In this document: positions 27,101-34,414 of the stretch, in pieces | How positions within the stretch are numbered: position 1 is the first letter of the stretch | Layout of the letters: every line of letters starts with the position of its first letter | Notes under the pieces: model-generated | The model's database searches: none | What the model saw: only the letters and a program-made list of their open reading frames with translations | What the model was told of the DNA's origin: nothing | Virus record (IMG/VR): IMGVR_UViG_3300042549_010718 | Location: 1-52,900 of that record | Source of the DNA: a virus | Length of the DNA stretch: 52,900 nucleotides | Direction: 5' to 3' (one strand) | Position numbers and translations under genes: made by a program

Positions 27101-29361
27101 CTTCAACAACAGTTCATAATTTTGCTGCTGGTAAAGTTGGCATTGGAACAACATCACCAGGTGTTAATTTACAGGTTACACCATTAGTAAATAATTCTAC
27201 TCCTTTAAATGGTAGTGCTACTGGAGCGTTTGCTATAACTTCTGTAGATAGACTTTACGGGTTATATGGTGGAGTTAATGGTTCTGGGTGGTCGTGGTTA
27301 CAAGCTGGTAGAAATGATAGTGTAGTATTTTATAACTTATCTTTGCAAGCTAATGGTGGCAATGTTGGGATTGGTACGACATCACCTGCTGAAAAACTAA
27401 CAGTATCTGGAAACATAAGTGCATCTGGAACCATCATTACTAGTAATTATAATCCAGCATCAAATGTTGCAACATTTCTTGCAACTCCCACAAGCGCGAA
27501 CTTAGCTGCTGCTGTTACAGATGAAACGGGAACAGGCGCATTAGTTTTTGCAAATACGCCGACACTTGTAACGCCAAATATTGGAGCAGCAACTGGAGCT
27601 TCGCTTAATATAACAGGCGATTTAACTGCATCTGGTACAACTAATTCATTACCAAACCAAACTCTTTCAGTTGCTGACAACACTCGAATCCTTACACAAA
27701 AAACAAGTGCAAGAGACGATATGTGGAGTGTATGGCAAAAACGTCGAATCCCATATAACCTTTCCTCTGCCGTTGGAACTTCTTTTAGTGCTTCGGGCGG
27801 TAACTCTGGAATGTTGTATAGTGTTGCATGTGGAACTTCTGCTATAGGCAGGGCTGGTTCATTTGGTGAAACTGGCATGACTTCGAATCCAGGTCAAGGA
27901 GCTTCTTGGAGTATTCCATCTTCTTTTGCTGTTTCTTTTGGTTTTTACAGTTTAATGGTTAACAATACGCTTACATCAAATAATATTACCAGTGGCAGCA
28001 CTACTTTTACAATTTCTACTTCTAATCATGCAATTTCAGTAGGTCATAGAATTTGGTCTTCCGCTTTTCCAGAAGAAACTTATGTAAGCGCAGTCAGCGG
28101 CACAAGTGTGACTGCTACACAAGCAGCTTCATCTACTCCAACCACTCCTCATACTGTTGTATTTTCACCTGATCAAATAGCAAGAGTAGTTCTCGGCACA
28201 AGCAACTTAGTTGCAAACTATACATTAGAATGCCCAAATGCTAGAGAGTCGTTTAATACCCCAGTTGGGGCATCTATTGGTGCTACATCTTTACAAATAA
28301 ACTCTAACATTGTAAGCACAGGTGTTGTTAATATGTGGAGCGGTCAGCCGTATTTTATTCTCACTACTACAAATGCTAGTATTAGCAACGCAAATGGCAC
28401 TACATTTTATGCAGCATGTGCAAATTTTCCAGTTAGTGCTACCGCTTTAAGTGTTTTAAGATGTGATAACGCAACAGGAACACCTACCACTACCACTGGC
28501 ACATGGACTGGACCAGGAACAAATCAAATCGTCGTTGGCGTTGCAAACAATATTATTGCAGGTCAAACTGTAAGTGGACTAGGCATTCCACAAAATACAA
28601 CTGTGCAGTCTGTATCTGGAACAACCATTACATTGAATCAAATGATTACAAGTTCTGGTTCTGGTGTTGCTCTTTATTTTGGGTATCAAAGAATTTATGT
28701 TGATCAAAATGCGACAGCTACTGCAACAGGTCAGGGCTGTGGATTTATTGCAAAAAATGTATTAAGCTCCTATGCATATGGTCGCGGAATTACAGGAGGA
28801 ACAACAATCACTAACATTATAAATGGACCTATAAGTGGATTTAACTTAGTCATAAGTAATGCTCTAACAAAAGCTTATGTAGCTGGTGTGCCTATTGCGA
28901 TAAACTTAGCTAATAGCCCTACCGCATTAAACAATTGCATATTTATGGATTTTGGGGCTGATCCAAGTGATGGCTATTTGAAAGTTAGGCTTGGATATAT
29001 GAACAATGGATTGATTACCTATTCAGCGTGGACAAGCTTTCCAAAGGGCAATATTATATCTTCATATAATAACTTTTTTCAAGCAGTCATTGACTATAAT
29101 GCGGCAACTGATAAATTAAGATTATTCGTCGATAGAAATGGTGATATAGTTACATTTGGCAATCCTAAAGATGTACCAAAACCACCATCAACTCCAACAA
29201 TTACAATGACTGGAGTATCAACATTAAATGATAAATTTACTAACATTTATTTTGGAACTCATATTTACGGAAATAGTGTTAATACTCTAGCAACTACGAC
29301 AATAGCAAGATTTGATGTAAGACAATTAGATTACTTCCCATTTCAAACATTTATAGATTAA
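24112..29361 (+). CDS. Long tail fibre protein with internal duplication
   Basis: A 1749-residue fibre. A short collagen-like GPPGPN is near residue 40. Shaft motifs follow: VGLGNVDNTSDANKPIS occurs twice, as parts of a 120-residue duplicated block (residues about 115-234 and 329-448). A conserved fibre module (GGRVIIAGETNAAWNGIYTI, then ATDADTPAKMNGGDFVFV) is near 565-610. Several NVGIGTxSPxxKLxVSG repeats lie between about 785 and 1105, as in intertwined trimeric shafts. Residues from about 1200 to 1749 form an unrelated head ending FDVRQLDYFPFQTFID. I see no intramolecular chaperone signature. It is a probable main host-recognition fibre; receptor and attachment are unknown. Confidence 0.75.
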   Translation: MPEILPPVLINNNPNLITPALQQAGNYIGPLFQNGTQGPPGPNTITSLTQSDGTAIISISGLTIGNSLTLNAQNYSYSANSLLAHRTALNIDRLNNTSDAEKPISTATQTALNNKSNVGHTHSASNITDFNAAASAAAPVQSVNTRGGAIVLTKSDVGLGNVDNTSDANKPISSATQTALNNKVDIVVGKGLSDENYTSVEKSKLAGIAAGAEVNVNADWTATSGDSAILNKPTLGTAAAASTSDFATAAQGDLADSALQPESVNYLGTYNNGADYNPGDVVLYAGILYIRVLGANPGYPPGTSYWTEFEPEIGSPAYDLYVQTTLNNKSNVGHSHASSDITDFSSAASAAAPIQSINTRVGDITLSKSDVGLDNVDNTSDANKPISSAAQTALNNKVDVVTGKGLSDENYTLTEKSKLDGIAAGAEVNVNADWSATSGDAQILNKPSTVAGYNITDAVATSGAQHIDGVKTFSSSPLVPNLTVDSSSSAAVNKAYVDNTAAGIHVHAEVHVILKNSTLAAATGGTVAYTNGNDGVGAKLIVTGGTSVVDALNTACGNDPDLTIGGRVIIAGETNAAWNGIYTISATRELTRATDADTPAKMNGGDFVFVTHGTIHADTGWICSEPVTSVGVSPVIFVQFSGSGAYDAGVGLQRDGTLFSVKTPVGGAIVADSNGINLVASGVTPNTYGSSTQSAIVTVNDKGLVTSASSSTITPAVGSITGLGTGVSSALSTTTNTGSGLVTVDGNATLTNKTLVAPNIGAATGTSLSLSGNLTVDTNTLFVDSANNRVGIGTATPGTAKLVIRNDNDSVNWLLQTQNDNGNTNSLFTQNGAGDFVWNGYRNGTSLGSPELALNTNGNSFLNGGNVGIGTASPATKFHVSEGISRFDRSGVVFDITPNYTGLGNVALDVTTNNGIIFRTNNIDRAVISNTGSVGIGTITPTAGYTLDVVGAAKISGNILCNGSILYLNAQQVLTQGTNSLTLGAATYFTTINYGNASTTVHNFAAGKVGIGTTSPGVNLQVTPLVNNSTPLNGSATGAFAITSVDRLYGLYGGVNGSGWSWLQAGRNDSVVFYNLSLQANGGNVGIGTTSPAEKLTVSGNISASGTIITSNYNPASNVATFLATPTSANLAAAVTDETGTGALVFANTPTLVTPNIGAATGASLNITGDLTASGTTNSLPNQTLSVADNTRILTQKTSARDDMWSVWQKRRIPYNLSSAVGTSFSASGGNSGMLYSVACGTSAIGRAGSFGETGMTSNPGQGASWSIPSSFAVSFGFYSLMVNNTLTSNNITSGSTTFTISTSNHAISVGHRIWSSAFPEETYVSAVSGTSVTATQAASSTPTTPHTVVFSPDQIARVVLGTSNLVANYTLECPNARESFNTPVGASIGATSLQINSNIVSTGVVNMWSGQPYFILTTTNASISNANGTTFYAACANFPVSATALSVLRCDNATGTPTTTTGTWTGPGTNQIVVGVANNIIAGQTVSGLGIPQNTTVQSVSGTTITLNQMITSSGSGVALYFGYQRIYVDQNATATATGQGCGFIAKNVLSSYAYGRGITGGTTITNIINGPISGFNLVISNALTKAYVAGVPIAINLANSPTALNNCIFMDFGADPSDGYLKVRLGYMNNGLITYSAWTSFPKGNIISSYNNFFQAVIDYNAATDKLRLFVDRNGDIVTFGNPKDVPKPPSTPTITMTGVSTLNDKFTNIYFGTHIYGNSVNTLATTTIARFDVRQLDYFPFQTFID
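24454..24813 (+). repeat. First copy of a 120-codon duplication in the long fibre gene
   Basis: It encodes KSNVGHTHSASNITDF through SAILNKPT. The second copy lies at 25096-25455, with the same length and only scattered substitutions. Confidence 0.85.
25096..25455 (+). repeat. Second copy of the 120-codon duplication in the long fibre gene
   Basis: It encodes KSNVGHSHASSDITDF through AQILNKPS. Long identical peptide runs shared with copy one (GIAAGAEVNVNADW, NNVDNTSDANKPISS-like blocks) show duplication of a shaft module. A 282-bp non-repeated module with YLGTYNNGADYNPGDVVLY separates the copies. Confidence 0.85.
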
Positions 29362-29366
29362 AAGAT

Positions 29367-29780
29367 ATGAACCTAACAACTAAAACACAAAAACAATTAG
29401 CAGCAGTCGAGGCGCATGGAGATACATGTGTACGCTCTTTGATTTCATTTGCAGAATGTCTTAATCGCGCTCATGCCGACTTTTGGTCTAAGCCTGATAA
29501 CGAACTTCAAGAGTTCTTACAAGCGCTGTTGGATGATGGCAATTTGGCAACTCTGTTTGAAGATCATGAATATTATGCGACTATGACTAACTCTATTCTA
29601 CAAAGATATGGTGTTTCTCCTGTTTGCAAAACTGGTGCATTAAAGGCATTTAGTATTGATGATGGAGTAGTAGTAATTACACAGCCTGTAGTTGAGCCTG
29701 AACTTATTGTTGAGTCTCAAGTAATTGAAGAGGTTGTAAACCCAGAGCCTCCGTTGCCAGATATGAGTGAGCCGATATAA
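29367..29780 (+). CDS. Hypothetical fibre-linked protein
   Basis: A 137-residue protein not recognised with confidence. Residues 1-95 are predominantly helical (TKTQKQLAAVEAHGDTCVRS, NELQEFLQALLDDGNLATLF, YYATMTNSILQRYGV). The last 35 residues are Pro/Glu/Val-rich (VVEPELIVESQVIEEVVNPE) and probably disordered. It follows the long fibre gene by five bases, where fibre chaperones or small tail proteins often sit. There is no late-promoter motif directly upstream, so it is probably co-transcribed with the fibre. Confidence 0.6.
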   Translation: MNLTTKTQKQLAAVEAHGDTCVRSLISFAECLNRAHADFWSKPDNELQEFLQALLDDGNLATLFEDHEYYATMTNSILQRYGVSPVCKTGALKAFSIDDGVVVITQPVVEPELIVESQVIEEVVNPEPPLPDMSEPI

Positions 29781-29783
29781 TTT

Positions 29784-29791
29784 TATAAATA
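29784..29791 (+). promoter_or_regulatory. Late promoter TATAAATA before the 103-residue gene
   Basis: A perfect octamer, six bases before the ATG at 29798, just after the preceding stop codon. Confidence 0.72.
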
Positions 29792-29797
29792 GCATAT

Positions 29798-30109
29798 ATG
29801 GAATCATTAGACTATCTTCAAAAAGCTGTTAGAGATCTTTTAGGTCAACCTGTTATTTCGCGTCAGCTTACAGCTGGTGCAAGCAGTTCAAATACTTTTC
29901 TAACACCAACTTGCCGACGTATTAGTATTCGTGCAACAGGTGGTAGTGTACGTTATCTTATTGGTATAGTAACTCAAACTGCAACATCAGCAAGTCATTT
30001 TATTGCACAAGATGAACGTCTCGATCTACGTGTACCACTTAATGCACAAATTGCAATTATACGTGGGGGAGGTTCTGATGCAGTTCTTGAAGTAAGCGAA
30101 TTGGACTAA
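29798..30109 (+). CDS. Small beta-rich structural-type protein, function unknown
   Basis: A 103-residue protein. The core RRISIRATGGSVRYLIGIVT, with SHFIAQDERLDLRVP and AQIAIIRGGGSDAVLEVSEL, matches a beta-sandwich protein type found next to tail fibres in many unrelated phages. The pattern is that of a capping or decoration domain ending in LEVSEL. It is under its own late promoter and is followed one base later by another small gene. The role is inferred from location only. Confidence 0.65.
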   Translation: MESLDYLQKAVRDLLGQPVISRQLTAGASSSNTFLTPTCRRISIRATGGSVRYLIGIVTQTATSASHFIAQDERLDLRVPLNAQIAIIRGGGSDAVLEVSELD

Positions 30110-30110
30110 G

Positions 30111-30536
30111 ATGCGATTACGATCAACAAAATCTAGTTCAACTGGCTATAATGTTAGCTCGGGTGCATTTGGAATTGGCAGTGATAATCCTGCAAATGCT
30201 GCCGAACCGGATGCTACAGCGTGGGTACTAATGGACGGACCATGGTATAATACACCAGGTGAGCCAAATTCTGGATTTATCGGTGGTCAAAGTTGGAGAA
30301 AAATGGCTCCTATTGGATATGCGCCATATGGCAATGAAACATATGTTTACGGTGATGAAGTTGTAAGATATGAAACAGGTGTTTGGCTATATTTAAATAC
30401 GACTCTTGGAGAAATTGCACGAGCTTATAGTTATGAGCAATATCCTTGGTTGGCAACAACCTGGAATAATAGTTTCTCTGCAGCAAAAATTACCGCTGCA
30501 TATGTAAAGACAACAAATTATCCTGCAGTTCCATAA
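30111..30536 (+). CDS. Hypothetical small protein rich in Trp, Tyr and Gly
   Basis: A 141-residue protein that I do not recognise. It is aromatic-rich (WVLMDGPWYNTPGEP, IGYAPYGNETYVYGDE, YEQYPWLATTWN), with a Ser/Thr/Gly-rich N-terminus (STKSSSTGYNVSSGAFG). The composition suggests a compact extracellular or virion-surface beta protein. It starts one base after the previous stop and belongs to the cluster of short genes between the fibres and the neck. Confidence 0.6.
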   Translation: MRLRSTKSSSTGYNVSSGAFGIGSDNPANAAEPDATAWVLMDGPWYNTPGEPNSGFIGGQSWRKMAPIGYAPYGNETYVYGDEVVRYETGVWLYLNTTLGEIARAYSYEQYPWLATTWNNSFSAAKITAAYVKTTNYPAVP

Positions 30537-30558
30537 GTAATTACTAATAAATTAAAAA

Positions 30559-30566
30559 CATAAATA
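30559..30566 (+). promoter_or_regulatory. Late promoter CATAAATA before the 122-residue gene
   Basis: A CATAAATA motif five bases before the ATG at 30572. Confidence 0.66.
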
Positions 30567-30571
30567 ACATT

Positions 30572-30940
30572 ATGCCTCAAGTAACTCAAAATATTGATAA
30601 TTTTATGACAGCATCGACTCTCAGCGAGTCGCGTAATGCTTTAAACCAATTAGGAGCATATACTATTGATTATAGTCCGCTTGCATATCCGATTGTTTTT
30701 TTCTTAGCAGTAACAACTGTATCTGGTGTAAGTTCTATTATTAGCACTGAGTTTCCAACAAATGCTGTTATAAGCATTTTAAATGCAATAGCTGGATTAG
30801 GATCAACTCCGGCACTTGAGTTTTATCAATTAGTGCCAGTTATTCTTGAAGATATTCTTTATGATACTGACTATGTTGTGCCAGCAGATTTTGCTGAGAA
30901 TGGTGGCCGTGCCTGGAAAAAAATTGAGCTAGCTTATTGA
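30572..30940 (+). CDS. Hypothetical protein with fibre-like N-terminus
   Basis: A 122-residue protein. The N-terminus NIDNFMTASTLSESRNALNQ resembles the 'FMTAxTLxxARxALGLG' unit that caps modules in phage fibres. The middle (YPIVFFLAVTTVSGVSSIIS) is hydrophobic but interrupted by polar residues, so a membrane segment is unlikely. It ends RAWKKIELAY. Its last seven bases overlap the convergent minus-strand small gene at 30934-31101. It is probably a small fibre- or tail-associated protein; function is unknown. Confidence 0.6.
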   Translation: MPQVTQNIDNFMTASTLSESRNALNQLGAYTIDYSPLAYPIVFFLAVTTVSGVSSIISTEFPTNAVISILNAIAGLGSTPALEFYQLVPVILEDILYDTDYVVPADFAENGGRAWKKIELAY

Positions 30941-31101
30941 TAATCTGCTAGCTCCCCCCTTAACATATGAAACCGACCTGAGCCGGCTTTAAAATATAGT
31001 TTATCTCCATCCTCATTATAAATTTCGATATATTCAACTGTTCCACAACCGAGTTTCCAGAATAGCTGTTTGTAATTGTCATTGATAGATATACGTTTCA
31101 T
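30934..31101 (-). CDS. Small minus-strand protein (55 residues), function unknown
   Basis: A complete minus-strand frame: ATG at 31101, TAA at 30934-30936, 55 residues opening MKRISINDNYKQLFWKLGCG and ending LRGELADYQ. It fills the only sizeable gap in this region. It reads as a small soluble alpha/beta protein (VEYIEIYNEDGDKLYFKAGS). It is the only complete minus-strand gene of this size I see and has a perfect minus-strand late promoter at 31131-31138, 29 bases before the ATG. It converges with the plus-strand gene on its left. I do not recognise the family. Confidence 0.6.
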   Translation of the reverse strand: MKRISINDNYKQLFWKLGCGTVEYIEIYNEDGDKLYFKAGSGRFHMLRGELADYQ

Positions 31102-31121
31102 AATCTTAATATTGTTATTTT

Positions 31122-31129
31122 TATAAATA
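31122..31129 (+). promoter_or_regulatory. Late promoter TATAAATA before the holin-like gene
   Basis: A perfect octamer eight bases before the ATG at 31138. It is the left arm of the perfect palindrome 31122-31138. Confidence 0.72.
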
Positions 31130-31130
31130 G

Positions 31131-31138
31131 TATTTATA
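31131..31138 (-). promoter_or_regulatory. Late promoter TATAAATA (minus) before the 55-residue gene
   Basis: Read on the minus strand this is TATAAATA, the mirror image of 31122-31129 about G31130. It serves the small gene whose ATG is at 31101. Confidence 0.65.
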
Positions 31139-31452
31139 TGGAAGATATTAAAGCTTTGGCCAAAGAATTTGTTGAGCGCGGTTGGATTATCGCATTGATT
31201 GGTGCGGCGGCCATGGCTGCTCGTCTTATGAGTAGTACTGTTAAGCTAAGTCTATTTGAACAGCTTAAACGTGTATTCAGTGCGAGTGTTACTACTAGTA
31301 TTGCCTGGACTATATTAGAGCACACTGATCTTAGTAGTTTTCATAAAGCACTTATCTATGGCATCATTGGTGTTATAACACCAGAGATCATTGCAGGCAT
31401 TGTTAAGCTTGGCAAAATGTTTCAGAAAGATCCTGAAAAGTTTATTAAATAA
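31138..31452 (+). CDS. Small membrane protein, holin candidate
   Basis: A 104-residue protein with a short charged N-terminus (MEDIKALAKEFVERG) and two or three hydrophobic segments: WIIALIGAAAMAARLM at about 16-31, SVTTSIAWTILE at about 50-61 and ALIYGIIGVITPEIIAGIVK at about 71-90. It has a basic C-terminus. The layout and length fit phage holins of the LydA-like type, which open the inner membrane at lysis, and the late promoter fits lysis timing. No endolysin gene adjoins it and the sequence similarity is not decisive. It could instead be another small membrane protein of the late programme. Confidence 0.5.
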   Translation: MEDIKALAKEFVERGWIIALIGAAAMAARLMSSTVKLSLFEQLKRVFSASVTTSIAWTILEHTDLSSFHKALIYGIIGVITPEIIAGIVKLGKMFQKDPEKFIK

Positions 31453-31454
31453 GG

Positions 31455-31462
31455 CATAAATA
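31455..31462 (+). promoter_or_regulatory. Late promoter CATAAATA before gp13
   Basis: A CATAAATA motif five bases before the ATG at 31468. Confidence 0.68.
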
Positions 31463-31467
31463 GTCTT

Positions 31468-32217
31468 ATGGCAAGACCTAGTACAAGACAAGAACTGGCC
31501 GACTATTGTTTGCGAGCACTCGGTGCACCAGTTATGGAGATTAATATTGATGATGATCAATTAGAAGATCGCATTGATGAAGCGATTCAATTCTGGCAAG
31601 AATATCATAGTGATGCAGTTGTGCGTACATTACTTAAACACGAGATAACTCAGCCTGATCTTGATAATAATAAGATTAGCAATTTGCCAGAGAATATACT
31701 AAGTGTCACACGAATACTTAGTTTTAATGATACTAGCAGCGCAAGTATGTTTAGTGCTAAATATCAGATGTTTCTTAATGACGTATATGGCCTAAGAAAT
31801 CCAGGCGGCATTATTAACTATGAGATGACAAGTCAATATATTAGTCTTGTGCAGAATATTATTACTGGTCATACTGGTCAATTAAGCTATGCTCGCCATA
31901 TGGACACTATTGAATTTCATGGTCTATTGCGAGATAAAACAAAGGTTGGTGACTTTATTATTATTGAATGCTATACAAGCGTTGATCCTAATAGCTATCC
32001 AGATGTTTATAATGACATGGCTCTTAAAGAGCTATTAACGCTGCTAATTAAAAAACAATGGGGTCAGAATCTTAGCAAGTTTGAAGGCATGCAATTACCA
32101 GGTGGTGTGACAATTAGTGGTCGTCAGATTTATGACGATGCTGTCACAGATCTTAAAGAACTTAAAGAAAGATTTGATCTTTTCTATAGCAATCCTGTTG
32201 ACTTTTTTGTTGGATAA
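31468..32217 (+). CDS. gp13: Neck protein gp13
   Basis: A 249-residue protein. RPSTRQELADYCLRALGAPV, with INIDDDQLEDRIDEAIQFWQ and EYHSDAVVRTLLKHEIT, is the canonical gp13 N-terminus. VDPNSYPDVYNDMALKELLT and LIKKQWGQNLSKFEGMQLPG are conserved in its C-terminal half. gp13 binds the portal ring after packaging and closes the head for tail joining. T4 gp13 is 309 residues. gp14 begins three bases after the stop. It starts the neck/terminase operon, with its own late promoter. Confidence 0.92.
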   Translation: MARPSTRQELADYCLRALGAPVMEINIDDDQLEDRIDEAIQFWQEYHSDAVVRTLLKHEITQPDLDNNKISNLPENILSVTRILSFNDTSSASMFSAKYQMFLNDVYGLRNPGGIINYEMTSQYISLVQNIITGHTGQLSYARHMDTIEFHGLLRDKTKVGDFIIIECYTSVDPNSYPDVYNDMALKELLTLLIKKQWGQNLSKFEGMQLPGGVTISGRQIYDDAVTDLKELKERFDLFYSNPVDFFVG

Positions 32218-32220
32218 ATT

Positions 32221-33141
32221 ATGCCTACTAATCAATATTTCCAGAATGGTCAGAGATCAGAAAAGGAACTCTATGAAAATTTAATCATTGAGGCTATTAA
32301 GATCTATGGCACGGACGTCTATTACATACCACGTCATATTGTAACAAAGGATAATATCTTAAATGAAGATCTGCTAAGCAATTTCAGCCATAGTTTTAAG
32401 ATTGAAATGTATGTTGAAAGTATTGATGGCTATGAGGGTGATGGCAAGTTACTTGGTAAATTTGGTCTTGAGATAAGAGATCAAATGAATCTTATAGTTA
32501 GCAAACGTCGTTGGACTCAAGACGTTGGGCGCTATGGCATGGCAGCTAATAACAATCGACCAACTGAAGGCGATTTGATATTCTTTCCGCTTAGTCCAAT
32601 TAAGAAACTATTTGAAATCAAATATGTGGCAAATGAAAAACCCTTTTTACAACTAAAGGATGCACCGATCTGGACACTCACATGTGAACTTTTCGAATAT
32701 GAAAGTCAAAACATAAACACAGGTGTGCACGAGATTGACAGCATTGAATATAATAACAGCGATAGCAATATTTTTGAATATAACTCTACAACTGCAACTG
32801 GTGAGTTTCTTGCTGGTGAAAGTCTAACATTCACATATCTTACAACAAGCGGTCTTGTTAAATTCTACAAATATAAACTTGATGAAGATAAGAATCAAAT
32901 AGTTGTTGGTGTGCCAACCTTTATGAGCGGTGCACCCACACAACTTGGTGTTGGCACAGTCTTTACTGGCACAAAATCAGGTGCTACTGCAACAGTTATA
33001 GATAGCTATGTCATTGGTGACAATAATGATTTGCTATTCACTAATGATCGCATGAGCCAAAATAGCAAATTCAAACAAACAGCAATTGAAGAGGATTTTA
33101 TTGATTTCTCTGAAGATAATCCATTTGGGGAGCCCAGTTAA
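32221..33141 (+). CDS. gp14: Neck protein gp14
   Basis: A 306-residue protein. NQYFQNGQRSEKELYENLII, then YGTDVYYIPRHIVTKDNILN and EMYVESIDGYEGDGKLLGKF, are standard gp14 blocks, as are the aromatic/basic FGLEIRDQMNLIVSKRRW and LTCELFEYESQNINTG. gp14 forms the lower neck ring with gp13. T4 gp14 is 256 residues; the extra length lies in the Gly/Thr-rich region after about 200. It is separated by three bases from its neighbours on both sides. No Shine-Dalgarno is visible. Confidence 0.92.
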   Translation: MPTNQYFQNGQRSEKELYENLIIEAIKIYGTDVYYIPRHIVTKDNILNEDLLSNFSHSFKIEMYVESIDGYEGDGKLLGKFGLEIRDQMNLIVSKRRWTQDVGRYGMAANNNRPTEGDLIFFPLSPIKKLFEIKYVANEKPFLQLKDAPIWTLTCELFEYESQNINTGVHEIDSIEYNNSDSNIFEYNSTTATGEFLAGESLTFTYLTTSGLVKFYKYKLDEDKNQIVVGVPTFMSGAPTQLGVGTVFTGTKSGATATVIDSYVIGDNNDLLFTNDRMSQNSKFKQTAIEEDFIDFSEDNPFGEPS

Positions 33142-33144
33142 GCC

Positions 33145-33951
33145 ATGATGAGTCGCGAATATTATTATAATAAAACCATTAAAAAGACTGTAGCTATTTT
33201 TGGCACACTTTTTAATGATATAAAGATTGTACGTCCTGCCGAAAATGGTGGTGGTTCTGGTACAGTTCGTGTGCCATTAACCTATGCACCAATTGAACGC
33301 TATCTCTCACGTATTAATGCTAAAGGTCCAAGCGATGCTATTAGTATCAAATTGCCTCGCATGAGTTTTGAAATAACAAGCATGAATCTCGACACAGAGA
33401 CAAAGCTTAATCGTATGAATCGCACTGTACAGCAGGATGGCGATGGCAATAATGTTAAAATATGGCAAGCTGTGCCATATATCTTAAACTTTAGTCTTAG
33501 CATTATAAGTCGTGGTCATGACGAAGCAATGCAAATTGTTGAACAGATTCTGCCATATTTCAATCCAACATATAGTGTTACTGCAAAGGGTCTAGAAGGT
33601 CCCGATAGTTTGACTGATATACCTGTTAGTCTAACTGCTGTTAACAAAGATGACTCATATGAAGGTGATTATGAAAATAGTCGACGAACCGTCATTTATA
33701 CACTTGACTTTGATGTGCGTGTTAAATTCATTAGCTCACCCGTTAATCTCAGTGGAGGTGGATTAATTACCGCAGTTGATGTTAGCTATTTTGATATTGA
33801 TAGTGAGTCTAGTGCAAATCCCCTAGAGTCAACACGAACACGTGCACATTATGAGGATCAAACATCTCTTGATGAAAGCTTTGAGATTGAATATTTTGGA
33901 GAACAATTTCCTCCTATACCTGTAATTTATGAAAACCGACCAATCCCATAA
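33145..33951 (+). CDS. gp15: Tail completion / sheath terminator gp15
   Basis: A 268-residue protein, almost the size of T4 gp15 (272). REYYYNKTIKKTVAIFGTLF with NDIKIVRP, then VPLTYAPIERYLSRINAK and LPRMSFEITSMNLDTETKLN, are diagnostic, as is SIISRGHDEAMQIVEQILPY near residue 115. gp15 hexamers cap the tail tube and sheath and connect the tail to the neck. Two adjacent in-frame ATGs (33145 and 33148) are possible starts. The 3' end overlaps the upstream gp16 start by 23 bases. Confidence 0.93.
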   Translation: MMSREYYYNKTIKKTVAIFGTLFNDIKIVRPAENGGGSGTVRVPLTYAPIERYLSRINAKGPSDAISIKLPRMSFEITSMNLDTETKLNRMNRTVQQDGDGNNVKIWQAVPYILNFSLSIISRGHDEAMQIVEQILPYFNPTYSVTAKGLEGPDSLTDIPVSLTAVNKDDSYEGDYENSRRTVIYTLDFDVRVKFISSPVNLSGGGLITAVDVSYFDIDSESSANPLESTRTRAHYEDQTSLDESFEIEYFGEQFPPIPVIYENRPIP

Positions 33952-34369
33952 AAGTGAGTTAATGAAAAACTTGACTGGTCAGCTTGAGATTATGATGCCA
34001 GCTCCAGCTCCTCCAAAGATTTTAACGCCTGAGCCAAGTGATGAAGCACTAATAAGTGATGCGCAAGATGATTTTGAATATGCTCGAGTACGCATGAAAA
34101 AACTTCTCGAGACAAGCGATGAGGTTATAAGTAACTTACATGCACTTGCTACTGATGCTGAACATCCTAGAGCATATGAGGTGCTTGGCAATATGATCAA
34201 ACAAAGTGCTGAAATGAATCAGCAGCTGCTTGATCTTCAAAAGCAGCGTAAAACTTTGATCAAAGGCAATAAGCCTAATGAGGCAAATAGTACAACAAAC
34301 AATGCAATTTTTGTTGGTACAACTACTGAACTTCAAAAATTCTTAAGTAATCAAAATCAACAGGCATAG
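33929..34369 (+). CDS. gp16: Small terminase subunit gp16
   Basis: A 146-residue protein between gp15 and gp17, the T4 order. The centre DDFEYARVRMKKLLETSDEV, with EHPRAYEVLGNMIKQSAEMN and LLDLQKQRKTLIKG, is the long central helical hairpin that oligomerises in T4-type small terminases. A basic, Asn-rich tail follows. The subunit recognises DNA and regulates gp17 during packaging. The start is uncertain: the ATG at 33929 overlaps gp15, while an in-frame ATG at 33962 lies just after the gp15 stop and would give 135 residues. The minus-strand cassette at 34343-34450 points back into this gene's 3' end. Confidence 0.85.
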   Translation: MKTDQSHKSELMKNLTGQLEIMMPAPAPPKILTPEPSDEALISDAQDDFEYARVRMKKLLETSDEVISNLHALATDAEHPRAYEVLGNMIKQSAEMNQQLLDLQKQRKTLIKGNKPNEANSTTNNAIFVGTTTELQKFLSNQNQQA

Positions 34370-34414
34370 ATAAGCTGCAGCTATCGTCTTCATTTCATTC
34401 AGCCGAAGGTGCAT
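34343..34414 (-). CDS. Putative mini-ORF A of the duplicated cassette (23 codons)
   Basis: On the minus strand, ATG at 34414 to TAA at 34343-34345. The peptide starts MHLRLNEMKTI and continues AAAYLCLLILIT, giving a charged head and a short hydrophobic tail. The ATG would be at +2 of the predicted transcript. The first nine codons are identical to those of mini-ORF B. It could be a leaderless small peptide, or the sequence may be conserved only as RNA structure. It lies antisense to the gp16 3' end in part. Confidence 0.3.
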   Translation of the reverse strand: MHLRLNEMKTIAAAYLCLLILIT

